Shown: one piece after another, positions 1 through 11,949 of the stretch
How positions within the stretch are numbered: position 1 is the first letter of the stretch
How the letters are laid out: each line of letters starts with the position of its first letter
Assembly: GCF_021650705.1 (NCBI RefSeq)
Contig: NZ_CP087138.1
Location: 1,426,001-1,490,000, forward strand
From: Pseudomonas sp. KNUC1026
GTDB lineage: Bacteria; Pseudomonadota; Gammaproteobacteria; Pseudomonadales; Pseudomonadaceae
Length of the DNA stretch: 64,000 bases
Reading direction: 5' to 3'
Notes under the pieces: model-generated
Database searches by the model: none
What the model saw: only the letters and a program-made list of their open reading frames with translations
What the model was told of the DNA's origin: nothing
Position numbers and translations under genes: made by a program

Positions 1-857
1 TTGGCAAAGTCAGCCTGGCCCTTGGCACCGCTGGCGGTCGCCAGGAACTTCATCGCGGCGTCCTTGTTCTTGGCACCTTTGGGCACCACAAGGAAGTCGG
101 CCATGATCAGGTTCTGCTTCCAGCTCACGCCGACCGGGGCGCCGTCCTGCTGCAGGGCGAACAGGCGGCCGTTCCAGAACTGGCCGAGGCTCGCCTCACC
201 CGAGGCCAGCAGTTGCTGGGATTGGGCGCCACCGCCCCACCAGACGATGTCCTTCTTGATGGTGTCGAGCTTTTTGAAGGCGCGGTCCAGGTCGAGCGGG
301 TAGAGCTTGTCCTTCGGCACGCCATCGGCAAGCAGGGCCAGTTCGAGCACGCCGGGGCTCGCCCATTTGTACAGCGCGCGCTTTCCGGGGTATTTGGCGG
401 TGTCGAACAGCGCGCTCCAGTCCTCGGGCTTGTTGGCGCCGAGCTTGGATTCGTTGTAGCCCAATACGAAGGAGAAGTAGAAAGAACCGACGGCATGGTC
501 GGAAACGAAGCGGGGGTCGATCTTGCTGCGATCGATGGTGTTGAAGTCGAGCGGCTCGAGCAGGCCTTCACTGGCAGCGCGCAGGGCAAAGTCGGCTTCT
601 ACGTCGACCACATCCCATTGCACGTTGCCACTTTCGACCATGGCCTTGAGCTTGCCGTAGTCGGTCGGGCCGTCCTGGACCACCTTGATGCCGGTGGCTT
701 TGGTGAATGGCGTCGCCCAGGCGTCTTTTTGCGCATCCTGGGTGGTACCGCCCCAACTTACGAAATTCAGGGACTGGTCGGCCGCTTGCGCCGCGCCCAT
801 GCCCATCGCCAGCACGCCGGCGGCCAGGGCCGACATCGCCCACTTGTTGAACACCAT
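1..857 (-). CDS. ABC transporter periplasmic binding protein, polyamine type (3' end outside window)
   Basis: Extracellular solute-binding protein of the spermidine/putrescine PotD/PotF type; it would capture a small cationic or related solute in the periplasm for an ABC importer. Translation from the ATG at 855-857 gives a signal peptide (MVFNKWAMSALAAGVLAMG, cleavage near AAQA-AD) followed by LNFVSWGGTTQDAQKDAW, and later VWWGGGAQSQQLLASGEASLG and FLVVPKGAKNKDAAMKFL, all typical of this family. No stop is reached before the window edge, so the C-terminus and probably the permease and ATPase genes lie outside. A regulatory site shared with the flavin and catabolic genes lies about 155 bp upstream (1011-1025). 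The substrate cannot be told from sequence. Confidence 0.85.
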   Translation of the reverse strand, partial: MVFNKWAMSALAAGVLAMGMGAAQAADQSLNFVSWGGTTQDAQKDAWATPFTKATGIKVVQDGPTDYGKLKAMVESGNVQWDVVDVEADFALRAASEGLLEPLDFNTIDRSKIDPRFVSDHAVGSFYFSFVLGYNESKLGANKPEDWSALFDTAKYPGKRALYKWASPGVLELALLADGVPKDKLYPLDLDRAFKKLDTIKKDIVWWGGGAQSQQLLASGEASLGQFWNGRLFALQQDGAPVGVSWKQNLIMADFLVVPKGAKNKDAAMKFLATASGAKGQADFA

Positions 858-1010
858 GTTGTACGCCCTCGCTTTGTTGTGTTTATGCGGGCTTCGCGCC
901 CGCGTTCTTTCGGGAGCAGTTGGTCCAGGGGACTCAAGAATCGACCTGATCGGGCGCCATTGTTGGTGCGTTTCTGGCAGCGCCCTGATCGCCTACAGTC
1001 TGGAATGTCA

Positions 1011-1025
1011 TATTATGGTATTCCA
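1011..1025 (+). promoter_or_regulatory. Shared operator, copy A (TATTATGGTATTCCA)
   Basis: The 15-mer TATTATGGTATTCCA matches two other intergenic copies (2187-2201 on the minus strand and 30821-30835) under the consensus TATTAYGGTATWCCA. Its core is a near-palindrome of the GGTATACC type bound by FadR-family GntR repressors. It lies between the ABC binding-protein gene and the 3' end of the RibB paralogue, so it most likely acts on the ABC operon. The link to the GntR gene at 26395-27144 is inferred. Confidence 0.6.
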
Positions 1026-1041
1026 AACTTTGTGCAAGCCC

Positions 1042-2151
1042 TCAGCCGGTGAAAGGGATGTTCTCCACCACCTCCAGATCGTAGCCGGCAAGGCCGGTGT
1101 ACTTGATCGGAGGGCCGAGGTGCCGCAGTTTGCCCACGCCCAGGTCTTGCAGGATCTGCGCGCCGGTGCCCACTTCCGAATAGCTGCGAGTGGCGCCTGG
1201 GGTAAAGCGCTTGGGGGGCTGGGTGAGCTGCGGCACGCGCTCGAGCAATGCCTGAGAGGATTCGTGGTTGGCCAGCACCACGACGACACCATGGCCCTCG
1301 GCGGCCACTTTTTCGAGCGCCGCCCACAGCGTCCAGTTGGCGGGGCCGGTGTATTCAGCGCCGACCAGATCGCGTAATGGGTCGATCACGTGTACCCGAA
1401 CCAGGGTAGGTTGGTCGTGGCGAAGCTGGCCCATCACCATGGCCATGTGTACGCCGCCGGTGAGGCGGTCCTCGTAGCTGATCAAGCGAAACTCGCCGTG
1501 CACGGTGGGCAGGTCACGCTCACCGATCCGCGCGACGGTGTGTTCGTTGGCCAGGCGGTACTGGATGAGGTCGGCGATGCTGCCGATGCGCAGCCCGTGC
1601 TGGCGGGCGAAGGCTTCCAGCTCCGGGCGCCTTGCCATGCTGCCGTCTTCGTTCATTACCTCGACGATGACCGACGCAGGCGTGAGGCCGGCAAGGCGCG
1701 CCAGGTCGCAGCCCGCTTCGGTATGGCCGGCGCGAGTGAGCACACCGCCTTCGCGGGCGCGCACCGGGAAGATATGGCCGGGTTGCACGATGTCATCGGC
1801 ACACGCGTTCGGCGCCACGGCAGCCGCCACAGTGCGGGCTCTGTCAGCGGCGGAAATGCCGGTGGTCACACCGGTGGCGGCCTCGATCGAAACGGTAAAG
1901 GCGGTGGAGAAGCCACTGCCATTGGTGGGGACCATCTGCTCCAGGCCCAGCCGAATGCAGTGCTCGTCGGTGAGGGTGAGGCAGATCAGCCCGCGCGCCT
2001 CTCGGGCCATGAAGTTGATAGCGGCTGCGTCGCAATGGTCGGCGGCCAGCAGCAGGTCACCTTCGTTTTCGCGATCTTCGTCGTCGACCATCAAGACCAT
2101 CTTGCCTTGGCGAAAGTCTTCGATGATTGCGTCTATGGAGTCGAATGGCAT
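1042..2151 (-). CDS. ribB: 3,4-dihydroxy-2-butanone-4-phosphate synthase with degenerate GTP cyclohydrolase II-like tail (RibBX type)
   Basis: Makes the four-carbon precursor of riboflavin from ribulose 5-phosphate in the cytoplasm. Residues 1-200 form the DHBP synthase domain, with the acidic metal/substrate loop [11 protein letters not shown] near residue 23 and the [16 protein letters not shown] motif near residue 140. Residues 205-369 resemble GTP cyclohydrolase II, but the segment that should carry the three zinc cysteines reads [17 protein letters not shown] and has none, so that activity should be absent. The 369-aa length fits RibBA-like fusions. The gene stands apart from the usual rib operon and shares an operator with a catabolic cluster, so it is probably a conditionally expressed paralogue that raises flavin supply. 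Confidence 0.9.
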   Translation of the reverse strand: MPFDSIDAIIEDFRQGKMVLMVDDEDRENEGDLLLAADHCDAAAINFMAREARGLICLTLTDEHCIRLGLEQMVPTNGSGFSTAFTVSIEAATGVTTGISAADRARTVAAAVAPNACADDIVQPGHIFPVRAREGGVLTRAGHTEAGCDLARLAGLTPASVIVEVMNEDGSMARRPELEAFARQHGLRIGSIADLIQYRLANEHTVARIGERDLPTVHGEFRLISYEDRLTGGVHMAMVMGQLRHDQPTLVRVHVIDPLRDLVGAEYTGPANWTLWAALEKVAAEGHGVVVVLANHESSQALLERVPQLTQPPKRFTPGATRSYSEVGTGAQILQDLGVGKLRHLGPPIKYTGLAGYDLEVVENIPFTG

Positions 2152-2186
2152 GGCGTATTCTCACGGTGTGCGGCAGTTGAAAACCG

Positions 2187-2201
2187 TGGTATACCATAAT
2201 A
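2187..2201 (-). promoter_or_regulatory. Shared operator, copy B (perfect TGGTATACCA core) between ribB and DUF1330 gene
   Basis: On the minus strand the site reads TATTATGGTATACCA and contains the perfect palindrome TGGTATACCA (2187-2196). It lies 36 bp from the ribB start and 32 bp from the DUF1330 start, so one bound repressor could control both divergent genes. Copies A and C have the same extended sequence. Confidence 0.65.
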
Positions 2202-2232
2202 CGTAAAGCTCGACAGCATGGAGAACAAACAC

Positions 2233-2523
2233 ATGAAAGGCTATTGGATCGCGCAGGTCGAAGTGAGTGACCCAACGCAATACAGCGAATACACAAGCCG
2301 CGCACCGGCGGCGTTCAAGAAGTACGGTGGGCGTTTCCTGGCCCGCGGCGGGCGAAGCGAAGCCTTGGAAAGCGGCCCGGCGGCGTCGCGCAATGTAGTG
2401 ATCGAGTTCGACTCTTACGAGCAAGCGATCGCGTGCTATCGCTCGGCTGAGTATCAGGAGGCGATGGCCCACCGGCAGGGTGCGGGGTCGGCGAAAATCA
2501 CCATCGTCGAAGGGGTGGAGTGA
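2233..2523 (+). CDS. DUF1330 family protein
   Basis: A 96-aa protein starting MKGYWIAQVEVSDPTQYSEY, the usual opening of DUF1330, a small ferredoxin-like/dimeric alpha-beta barrel family. The biochemical role is unknown. Conserved features visible are the central FLARGG segment and VIEFDSYEQAIACYRS near residue 60. The ATG at 2233 is chosen because GGAGA lies 8 bases upstream; the in-frame ATG at 2218 has no ribosome-binding site and would add five atypical residues. It is divergent from ribB and shares its operator, which suggests a role in the same catabolic programme. It ends one base before the convergent sulA stop. Confidence 0.85.
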   Translation: MKGYWIAQVEVSDPTQYSEYTSRAPAAFKKYGGRFLARGGRSEALESGPAASRNVVIEFDSYEQAIACYRSAEYQEAMAHRQGAGSAKITIVEGVE

Positions 2524-2997
2524 TTACCCCAGGCGAATATTCAGGCTTTGCGCCTGGCCTTGCTCTGCAGCGCGTGCCAATTGCCGGCGGGCGGTCACAT
2601 TCAAAGGGTTGAGCCAGCTCACCACCGTGTGGCTCTTGCCCAGCCGTAGCACGTCGCACACCAGTGCCTGGGACGACTGGCCGGCCCTGGGTTGCAGCAA
2701 CAGGATGCGTTCACGGTTCAGGCCCGCATCGCGCAACCAGGCGTGGGTGAGTGCCGCAGGTGGCGCGACCAGCGTGAGCCAGCGGCTTTCGCCAGCCTGG
2801 CTGAGGGCGCTCAGAATTGGGGCCATCAGGCTCATGCAGCTTCCCGCGGACCCTTTCAACGCCAGTTCGCTGAAGACGTCTTCCATGGTGTGCTCAGGCT
2901 CCGTGGGTTCGAACAGCGGCTTGGCCGCTGGCGCCATGAACGCTTCGAACAAGGGCAGTTGGCCCTGCCCGGTTACCGCGGGAATACACTGCTGCAT
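2524..2997 (-). CDS. sulA: SOS cell-division inhibitor SulA
   Basis: Blocks FtsZ polymerisation during DNA damage, delaying septation. The 157-aa product has the conserved SulA body, including WLTLVAPPAALTHAWLRDAGLN (near residue 75) and the later SHTVVSWLNPLNVTARRQLARAA, with a RecA-like ATPase-derived fold known for the family. The start at 2997 is set by a GGAGG site 7 bases upstream, directly after the lexA stop at 3011; this gives the lexA-sulA operon typical of Pseudomonas, in which sulA is induced from the lexA promoter. An upstream in-frame start at 3033 would overlap lexA and lacks such a site. Confidence 0.9.
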   Translation of the reverse strand: MQQCIPAVTGQGQLPLFEAFMAPAAKPLFEPTEPEHTMEDVFSELALKGSAGSCMSLMAPILSALSQAGESRWLTLVAPPAALTHAWLRDAGLNRERILLLQPRAGQSSQALVCDVLRLGKSHTVVSWLNPLNVTARRQLARAAEQGQAQSLNIRLG

Positions 2998-3010
2998 ATG
3001 CTGCCTCCGG

Positions 3011-3619
3011 TTAGCGGCGGATAACGCCGACACTCAGCCCCTCGATCACCACGTCCTGCTCTCGAAGATCGACTTCGATAGGGGCGAACTCGGGGTTTTC
3101 TGCCAGCAGGCGAACCTTGTGGCCGCTGCGCTGGAAACGTTTGACGGTGACTTCCTCACCAATGCGCGCCACCACGATCTGGCCATTGCGCGCTTCGCGG
3201 CAGGTGTGTACCGCAAGCAGGTCGCCATCGAAAATGCCGACGTCCTTCATGCTCATGCCGTGCACGCGTAACAGGTAATCGGCACGCGGATGGAAGAATG
3301 AAGGGTTGATGTTGCAGGACTCTTCGATGTGCTGTTGGGCGAGAATGGGAGCGCCGGCGGCGACACGGCCGATGATGGGCAGGGTGTCCTCGTTGCGCGC
3401 TTCGCTCGCGCCCGGGATACGGATGCCACGGCTGGCGCCGGGGGTCATCTCGATCGCGCCTTTGCGTGCCAGTGCCTTGAGGTGTTCTTCTGCGGCATTG
3501 GGCGACTTGAAACCCAGTTGCTGGGCGATTTCGGCGCGGGTCGGCGGGAAACCGTTCTCGTCGATGCAGCGCCGGATGAAGGCCAGGATCTCCGCCTGGC
3601 GGGGCGTCAGTTTCAGCAT
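3011..3619 (-). CDS. lexA: LexA, SOS repressor
   Basis: Transcriptional repressor of the SOS regulon that cleaves itself when RecA is activated by single-stranded DNA. The 202-aa product has an N-terminal winged helix-turn-helix ([44 protein letters not shown]), the Ala-Gly cleavage site in RVAAGAPI near residue 85, the catalytic serine in [13 protein letters not shown] and the catalytic lysine in [15 protein letters not shown]. Two LexA boxes lie just upstream, so it is autoregulated, and sulA follows in the same transcript. The start at 3619 gives the standard family length. Confidence 0.98.
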   Translation of the reverse strand: MLKLTPRQAEILAFIRRCIDENGFPPTRAEIAQQLGFKSPNAAEEHLKALARKGAIEMTPGASRGIRIPGASEARNEDTLPIIGRVAAGAPILAQQHIEESCNINPSFFHPRADYLLRVHGMSMKDVGIFDGDLLAVHTCREARNGQIVVARIGEEVTVKRFQRSGHKVRLLAENPEFAPIEVDLREQDVVIEGLSVGVIRR

Positions 3620-3630
3620 GGCAATGGGCT

Positions 3631-3646
3631 CTGGCTTTTTATACAG
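3631..3646 (-). promoter_or_regulatory. LexA (SOS) box 1
   Basis: On the minus strand the site is CTGTATAAAAAGCCAG, a CTG-N10-CAG SOS box 12 bases upstream of the lexA start codon. Together with the second box it forms a tandem operator for autorepression of lexA-sulA. Confidence 0.85.
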
Positions 3647-3649
3647 TGA

Positions 3650-3665
3650 CTGGAAGTATATACAG
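3650..3665 (-). promoter_or_regulatory. LexA (SOS) box 2
   Basis: On the minus strand the site is CTGTATATACTTCCAG, again CTG-N10-CAG and closer to the consensus CTGTATATATATACAG. It is separated from box 1 by 3 bp. Confidence 0.9.
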
Positions 3666-3764
3666 TAGAACGGTGTTGGCAACTCTTCTTTTCGCCCCGC
3701 CTTGCTTGAAATGCCTGCTCGTACAGCTGGAAAATATTCCGTTACCTTGACAAGCCCGCCTGCT

Positions 3765-3791
3765 GAAACGTAAGTTTCAAACACCTGTTTG
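3765..3791 (+). promoter_or_regulatory. Two overlapping PsrA boxes (autoregulatory)
   Basis: GAAACGTAAGTTTC (3765-3778) and CAAACACCTGTTTG (3778-3791) both fit the PsrA consensus G/CAAAC-N2-4-GTTTG/C and share one base. They lie 17 bp upstream of psrA, matching the known autorepression of this fatty-acid-responsive regulator. Confidence 0.75.
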
Positions 3792-3807
3792 CCCCGCCGG
3801 AGACCCC

Positions 3808-4512
3808 ATGGCCCAATCGGAGACCGTAGAACGCATCCTCGATGCCGCTGAACAGCTGTTCGCCGAGAAAGGCTTCGCGGAAACGTCGTTGCGGGTCATC
3901 ACCGCCAAGGCTGGGGTGAACCTTGCTGCGGTGAACTATCACTTCGGGTCCAAGAAGGCTCTAATTCAGGCGGTGTTCTCACGCTTTCTCGGGCCGTTCT
4001 GCGCAAGCCTGGAGCGCGAACTGGAGCGCCGTGCCGCCGAGCCGGAGCCTGCCGCCTCCTTGGAGGAACTGCTGGAGATGCTGGTGGACCAGGCGATGGC
4101 GGTGGAGCCACGCAGCCATGATGACCTGTCGATCTTCATGCGTTTGCTGGGCCTTGCCTTCAGTGAGAGCCAGGGCCACCTGCGGCGTTACCTCGAAGAC
4201 ATGTACGGCAAGGTGTTCCGCCGCTACATGTTGCTGGTACACCAGGCCGCGCCCAACGTCGCGCCGCTGGAGCTGTTCTGGCGCGTTCATTTCATGCTTG
4301 GTGCCGCGGCCTTCAGCATGTCGGGCATCAAGGCCCTGCGGGCGATTTCCGAGAACGACTTCGGTATGGACACCTCCATCGAGCAGGTGATGCGCCTGAT
4401 GGTGCCGTTCCTGGCAGCAGGCATGCGCGCCGAAAGCCAGGTCACCGACCCGCGCATGCTCAGTGCCCAGTTGCGCCCTCGCAGCAAGCCGCCCACTGCC
4501 GCCAAGGCCTGA
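3808..4512 (+). CDS. psrA: TetR-family fatty-acid-responsive regulator PsrA
   Basis: In Pseudomonas PsrA represses fatty-acid beta-oxidation genes, activates rpoS, and is released by long-chain fatty acids. The 234-aa product has a TetR helix-turn-helix near residues 8-55 ([41 protein letters not shown], quoted here only as landmarks ILDAAEQLF and VNYHFGSKK) and a ligand-binding C-terminal half with a conserved-looking [17 protein letters not shown] helix. Identification rests on the position next to lexA-sulA and nagZ, as in other pseudomonads, and on the two PsrA boxes in its own promoter. Confidence 0.92.
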   Translation: MAQSETVERILDAAEQLFAEKGFAETSLRVITAKAGVNLAAVNYHFGSKKALIQAVFSRFLGPFCASLERELERRAAEPEPAASLEELLEMLVDQAMAVEPRSHDDLSIFMRLLGLAFSESQGHLRRYLEDMYGKVFRRYMLLVHQAAPNVAPLELFWRVHFMLGAAAFSMSGIKALRAISENDFGMDTSIEQVMRLMVPFLAAGMRAESQVTDPRMLSAQLRPRSKPPTAAKA

Positions 4513-4570
4513 GCCAAGCCGGCTTCGATCGGGTACAGTAGCGGCTTTTGAGCCACTGCAAGGACGTCAC

Positions 4571-6877
<2,307 letters not shown>

Positions 6878-6971
6878 TGAATCGAACCTGCGGCTGCACG
6901 TTATGAAGAGGGTGGCCATTGTGCCGAAAACCAGCTGTGACAGAAAGTTAAAAAGTTACTAAAGGTTCCAC

Positions 6972-6989
6972 TGAGACGATATTGTCTCA
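6972..6989 (+). promoter_or_regulatory. Palindromic operator TGAGAC-N6-GTCTCA in the TetR/RND intergenic region
   Basis: TGAGACGATATTGTCTCA is an 18-bp palindrome with 6-bp arms, AT-rich in the middle, placed 95 bp upstream of the TetR start and 57 bp upstream of the adaptor start. It is a likely TetR operator controlling both directions. Confidence 0.6.
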
Positions 6990-7045
6990 ATGCCTTTTTT
7001 GCCTATCATCGCCGTTTCTTGTTGCCTGCCTCGAAGGAACGTCCC

Positions 7046-8195
7046 ATGCCGCGCCTGCGCTTCACTGTCCTAGCCCTTGGCCTGTTGGCCTTGGCGGGGT
7101 GTCGAAAAGCCTTCCACTCCCGAACACCCTGCCGCTGAAGCCAAGCCGGTTCAGGTAATAACGACCGTGGCCGAGCCGCTGGAGCTGTTTGCCGAGCTGC
7201 CCGGCCGTATCGAGCCGGTACGGGTGGCAGAGGTGCGCGCGCGAGTTGCCGGTGTGGTACTGCACCAGCAGTTCAAGGAAGGCGCCGACGTCAAAGCGGG
7301 CGATTTGCTGTTCCAGATCGACCCCGCACCCCTGCGTGCAGCACTGGCACAGGCTCAAGGGGCGTTGGCCCGCGCCCAGGCGCAGGTGGTGGAAGGCCGC
7401 GCCAGGCTGGGCCGCTATCAGGCGCTGGCAGAGGTAGAGGCCATCAGCCGCCAGGATGTGGACAGCGCCCGCGCCACTTTGGCCAGTGGCCAGGCCGATG
7501 TGCAAAGCGCCCAGGCGCAGGTACAAACTGCACAGTTGAACCTGGGGTATGCCTCGGTCCGCGCCCCGATTGCAGGGCGCATCGGCCGTGCGTTGGTCAC
7601 AGAAGGTGCGCTGGTGGGGCAGGGCGAGTCGACCCTGCTGGCACGTATTCAGCAACTGGACCCGATCTACGCCGACTTCAGCCAGCCGGCCGCCGATGCG
7701 CTGCGCCTGCGCCAGGGCCTTGAAGACGGCAGCCTCGGCAGCGCAGCGGGCCAACCCTTGAGCCTGCAGGTCGATGGCATGGCCCGCCGCACCGAGGGCA
7801 CCTTGCTGTTCACCGATGTAAGCGTGGACCGCCAGACCGGCCAGCTCGCCTTGCGCGGGCGTTTCGCCAACCCCGACAAGTGGCTGCTGCCAGGGATGTA
7901 CGTGCGCGTGCGTGCGCCCCAGGGCCTGGAGCCGGCAGCGGTGCTGGTGCCGCAGCGGGCCGTGCAGCGTGACCAGGCCGGCCAGGCAAAGGTGCTGCTG
8001 TTGGTCAGCGGCAAGGTCGAGGCTCGCCCAGTCAGCACCGGGGTGATGCGTGATGGCCGCTGGCAGGTCACCCAGGGCCTGGCGCCCGGCGAGCAGGTGA
8101 TCGTGGGCGGCCCCGCCGGGCTCAACCCGGGTGATGCTGCGCAGGTTGCCGAGCCGGCCGCTGCGCCCTCGGCTGCAAAAGCCACAGCACGATAA
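7046..8195 (+). pseudogene. RND efflux periplasmic adaptor lipoprotein, single-base frameshift near 7103
   Basis: Membrane fusion protein that links an inner-membrane RND pump to an outer-membrane channel. The ATG at 7046 starts a lipoprotein signal peptide (MPRLRFTVLALGLLALAGC), but right after the lipobox cysteine the frame shifts: TGT-C-GAAAAG needs one base removed to continue into EKPSTPEHPAAEAKPVQV, the body that is open from about 7077 to 8195. Without the extra base the protein is 382 aa with the family's lipoyl/hairpin core (RVAGVVLHQQFKEGADVKAGDLLFQID), coiled-coil hairpin, and beta-barrel segments. The pump gene follows 11 bp later. Either a sequence error or a mutation that would abolish export. 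Confidence 0.85.
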
Positions 8196-8206
8196 GGGGC
8201 CGTACC

Positions 8207-11200
8207 ATGTCGCGTTTTTCATCGAACGGCCCAACCTTGCCTGGGTCGTGGCGCTGTTCATCTGCCTCGGTGGGCTGCTGGCGATGCGGCTGCTGCCGGT
8301 GTCGCAGTATCCCAACGTGGCGCCGCCACAGATCACCATCACCGCCAGCTACCCCGGTGCCTCGGCGCAGGTGCTGGCCGACACCGTGACCAGCGTGATC
8401 GAGGACGAGCTCAACGGCGCCGAGGGGCTGCTGTATTTCGAGTCCACCAGCAACGCCAACGGCATTGTCGAGATCGTGGTCACCTTCAAGCCTGGCATCA
8501 GCCCCGAGTTTGCCCAGGTAGATGTACAGAACCGCCTGAAAAAGGCCGAGTCGCGCCTGCCGCAGCCGGTGCTTACCCAAGGCCTGGACGTGCAGCAGAC
8601 CAGCGCGGGCTTTCTGCTGATCTACGCCCTGAGCTACAAGGCAGGTGCCACGCGTGATGACCCGGTGGCGCTGGCCGATTACGCCGCGCGTAACGTCAAC
8701 AACGAAATCCGCCGCCTGCCCGGTGTGGGCAAGCTGCAGTTCTTTGCCGCCGAGGCGGCCATGCGCGTGTGGGTTGATCCCCAGGCGCTGATTGGCTACG
8801 GGCTTTCGATCAGTGACGTGAGTGCTGCCATCGCTGCGCAGAACATCCAGGTACCGGCCGGGTCGTTCGGCGCCGCACCGGCGGCCAGCACTCAGGAACT
8901 GACCGCGACCCTCGCAGTGCAAGGCACCCTCGATACCCCCGAAGCCTTCGGCGAGATCCTGTTGCGGGCCAACCCTGACGGGTCGGTGGTGCGCCTGCGT
9001 GATGTGGCGCATATCGCACTGGGCAGCCAGGACTACAACTTCGCTACCCGCCTGGATGGCAAACCGGCCGTGGGTGCTGCGGTGCAGCTGGCGCCGGACG
9101 CCAACGCCCTTGCCACGGCCGAAGCGATCCGCCAGCGCCTGGGCGAACTGTCGGTGAATTTCCCCAGCGACATCGAGTGGTCGGTGCCCTATGACACCTC
9201 GCTGTTCGTCGATGTCGCCATCGGCAAGGTGTTGCAAACCCTGGTCGAGGCCATGGCGCTGGTGTTCCTGGTGATGCTGCTGTTCCTGCAGAACATTCGC
9301 TATACGCTGATCCCCAGCATCGTGGTGCCGGTGTGCCTGCTCGGCACACTGGGGGTGATGTATGCGCTGGGCTTCTCGGTGAACATGCTGACGATGTTCG
9401 GCATGGTGCTGGCTATCGGCATCCTGGTGGATGACGCCATTGTGGTGGTGGAGAACGTCGAGCGGCTGATGGCCGAGGAGGGGCTTACCCCGGTGCAGGC
9501 GACGATCAAGGCCATGGAACAAGTCTCCGGCGCCATCGTCGGCATCACCCTGGTGCTGGCGGCAGTTTTTCTGCCGCTTGCGTTCATGAGCGGTTCGGTC
9601 GGGGTGATCTACCGCCAGTTCTCGCTGTCGCTGGCGGTGTCGATCCTGTTCTCGGGTTTTCTGGCGCTCACTTTCACGCCGGCCCTGTGCGCCACCCTGC
9701 TCAAGCCGGTGGCAGCAGGGCATGGGCAAAAGCGCGGCTTTTTCGGGGCCTTCAACCGTGGCTTCGCCCGGCTCACCGAGCGCTACAGCCAGCTCAACCA
9801 TGCACTGGTGCGCCGCACCGGGCGCCTGATGCTGATCTACGGGGGCATCCTGGTATTGCTGGGGTTCTTCTACCTGCGCCTGCCCGAGTCCTTCGTGCCC
9901 ATCGAAGACCAGGGTTATCTGATCGTGGACGTGCAACTGCCGCCGAACGCGACCTTGCAACGCACCCTGGCCACCGGCGAGCAGCTTGAGCAGTTCCTCG
10001 GCAGCCAGCCGGCAGTGAAGAGCAACTTTCTGATCCTGGGCTTCAGCTTCTCGGGCATGGGTGAAAACGCCGCGCTGGCTTTCCCAACGCTGACCGATTG
10101 GTCCAGGCGCGGTGCCGATGCATCGGCCCAGTCGCTCAGTGAGGCGGTCAACAAGCGTTTCGCCACCCATGGCGACGGCACGCTGATGGCGGTGACGCCG
10201 CCGCCCATCGATGGCCTCGGCAACTCCGGCGGTTTCGCGCTGCGTTTGCAGGATCGCGCAGGCTTGGGCCGCACGGCGTTGCTGGCCGCCAGGGATCAGG
10301 TGCTCGGTGCGATCGCCGGCAACCCGGCGTTTCTCTACGCGATGATGGAAGGCCTGGCCGATGCGCCCCAGTTGCGCCTGGTCATCGACCGTGACAAGGC
10401 CCGCACCCTGGGCGTGAGCTTCGACACCCTCAGCCGCGCGTTGTCCACGGCGTTCGGTTCGGCGGTGATCAACGACTTCACCAATGCCGGGCGCCAGCAA
10501 AGGGTGGTGGTGCAAGCCGCGCAAGCGGCGCGGATGACCCCGAAAGCGTGATGGGGCTGTACGTGCCCAACGCGCAGGGCGAGCTGGTGCCATTGCGCGC
10601 GTTCGTCGACACTCATTGGGAAAGCGGCCCGGTGCAGGTTGCACGCTACAACGGCTACCCGAGCATCCGCATCACCGGCGACGCTGCGCCTGGGGTGAGC
10701 ACCGGTGCGGCCATGGCAGAGGTTGAAAAAATCCTCGCTCAGCTGCCGGCCGGCATCGGTTACGAATGGACCGGACTCTCCTATCAGGAGCGCATCGCCA
10801 GCGGCCAGGCGTCGCAACTCTTTGTGCTGGCCATTGTGGTGGTGTTCCTGCTGCTGGTGGCGCTTTACGAGAGCTGGGCAGTGCCGCTTTCGGTGATGCT
10901 GATCGTGCCGGTCGGTGCGCTTGGGGCAGTGCTTGCGGTAACGGTGGCGGGCTTGCCGAACGATGTGTACTTCAAGGTGGGCTTGATCACCATCATCGGG
11001 CTGGCGGCCGAGAACGCGATTCTGATCGTCGAGTTCGCCAAGGCCTTGGTCGCCGAGGGCCACAGCCTGCGCGAGGCAGCGGTGATGGCGGCGCGCTTGC
11101 GCTTCAGGCCGATCGTGATGACCTCCATGGCGTTCATGTTGGGTGTGATGCCGCTGGTGCTGGCCAACGGCGCAGGTGCGGCCAGCCAGCGGGCCATCGG

Positions 11201-11303
11201 GACCGGGGTGATCGGCGGCATGCTCAGTGCCACGCTGCTGGGGGTGGTGCTGGTGCCGGTGTTCTTCGTGGCGGTGCTGGGGTTCGCGCGGCGCCGGAAG
11301 TAG
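8207..11303 (+). pseudogene. RND multidrug efflux pump (HAE1 family), two single-base frameshifts
   Basis: Inner-membrane proton-driven drug exporter. The ATG at 8207 is followed by a short T run at about 8216-8220 that lacks one base; adding it gives MSRFFIERPNLAWVVALF, the classic RND start. The frame then runs to about 10536, where CCGAAAGC lacks one G relative to CCGGAAAGC; restoring it joins ARMTPESVMGLYV. The repaired product is 1,032 aa, standard for HAE1 pumps. Visible landmarks are YPNVAPPQITITASYPGASAQVL (periplasmic PN1), GILVDDAIVVVENVERL in TM4 with the proton-relay aspartates, and GLAAENAILIVEFAK in TM10. No outer-membrane factor gene follows, so the pump would borrow one. Confidence 0.88.
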
Positions 11304-11451
11304 ATTCTGTTCTGCGCCCGCCCGATTCTCCGGGTGGGTGCAGCACGTTCAGACCGCCCGTCTCGAATGTGTAATGGTATTGCAAGGCTACTAGCACAAC
11401 TGGCCCGGAGCCACTACGCTCTTGGGATCCATCTGCCAAGGAGGCGCGCAA

Positions 11452-11884
11452 ATGCCTGACCACCCCACGTCCACGCCGCTGACCCTCGATTTGCCCAGGC
11501 ACTCACTCGCTGAGCGAACTGCTCGACAGTCTCAAAACCGCCTTGCGCGAAGACAGCTATCCGGTTGCCACCCCACGCATGTGTGAGTTGGCCCGGGAGG
11601 TGGTGAGCATCCGCCACGCCGACTCCTTCGGCTCGCACCTGCATCAGGCGCTGGCCCACCCCGACGAGCCGGTACACCCTCTGTGCATGCTGGCACTGTA
11701 CGAAGATCTGTTGCCCAGAGTAGGCCGCGAGGTCGGCCTGCGTGCCGGCGGGCCGCCGCACCGTTGGCTGCCCAGCGACATGCCACGCACCCGGGTGCTT
11801 GCCAGGCGCTGGCAGCAGTACGCCAATGCGGTGCTCGAAGAAATGAGCCAGGCCATGCGCCGCAGTGCCCAGGCCGGCGCTTGA
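11452..11884 (+). pseudogene. Hypothetical protein, probable frameshift near 11494
   Basis: I do not recognise this family. The ATG at 11452 has a strong AAGGAGGCGC site 6-10 bases upstream, which argues that translation starts here, but that frame ends after about 42 codons. Removing one base in the CCC at 11494-11496 joins it to a second frame (HSLSELLDSLKTALREDSYPVATPRMCELAREV onward, landmarks HSLSELLDSL and RHADSFGSHL) that is open to 11884, giving 143 aa. The predicted product is soluble and helical, ending LEEMSQAMRRSAQAGA. If the shift is real the gene is broken; alternatively a shorter product could start at the TTG at 11543. Confidence 0.55.
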
Positions 11885-11949
11885 TCGGCCGGCAGGCGAT
11901 AAGCTCGCGAATTGTCACTATTTTTTGCCTGAAGGCATGTTAAGGTAGC

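Noticed and set aside
1..303. Plus-strand frame at the window start
   Set aside because: Complement of the ABC binding-protein gene, whose signal peptide and motifs are clear on the minus strand.
8122..10644. 840-codon frame on the minus strand
   Set aside because: It is antisense to the RND pump gene, is rich in His/Gln/Arg as expected from the complement of GC-rich coding DNA, and shows no domain.
11378..11390. TAATGGTATTGCA as a fourth copy of the shared operator
   Set aside because: Only part of the core matches and the palindrome is broken.
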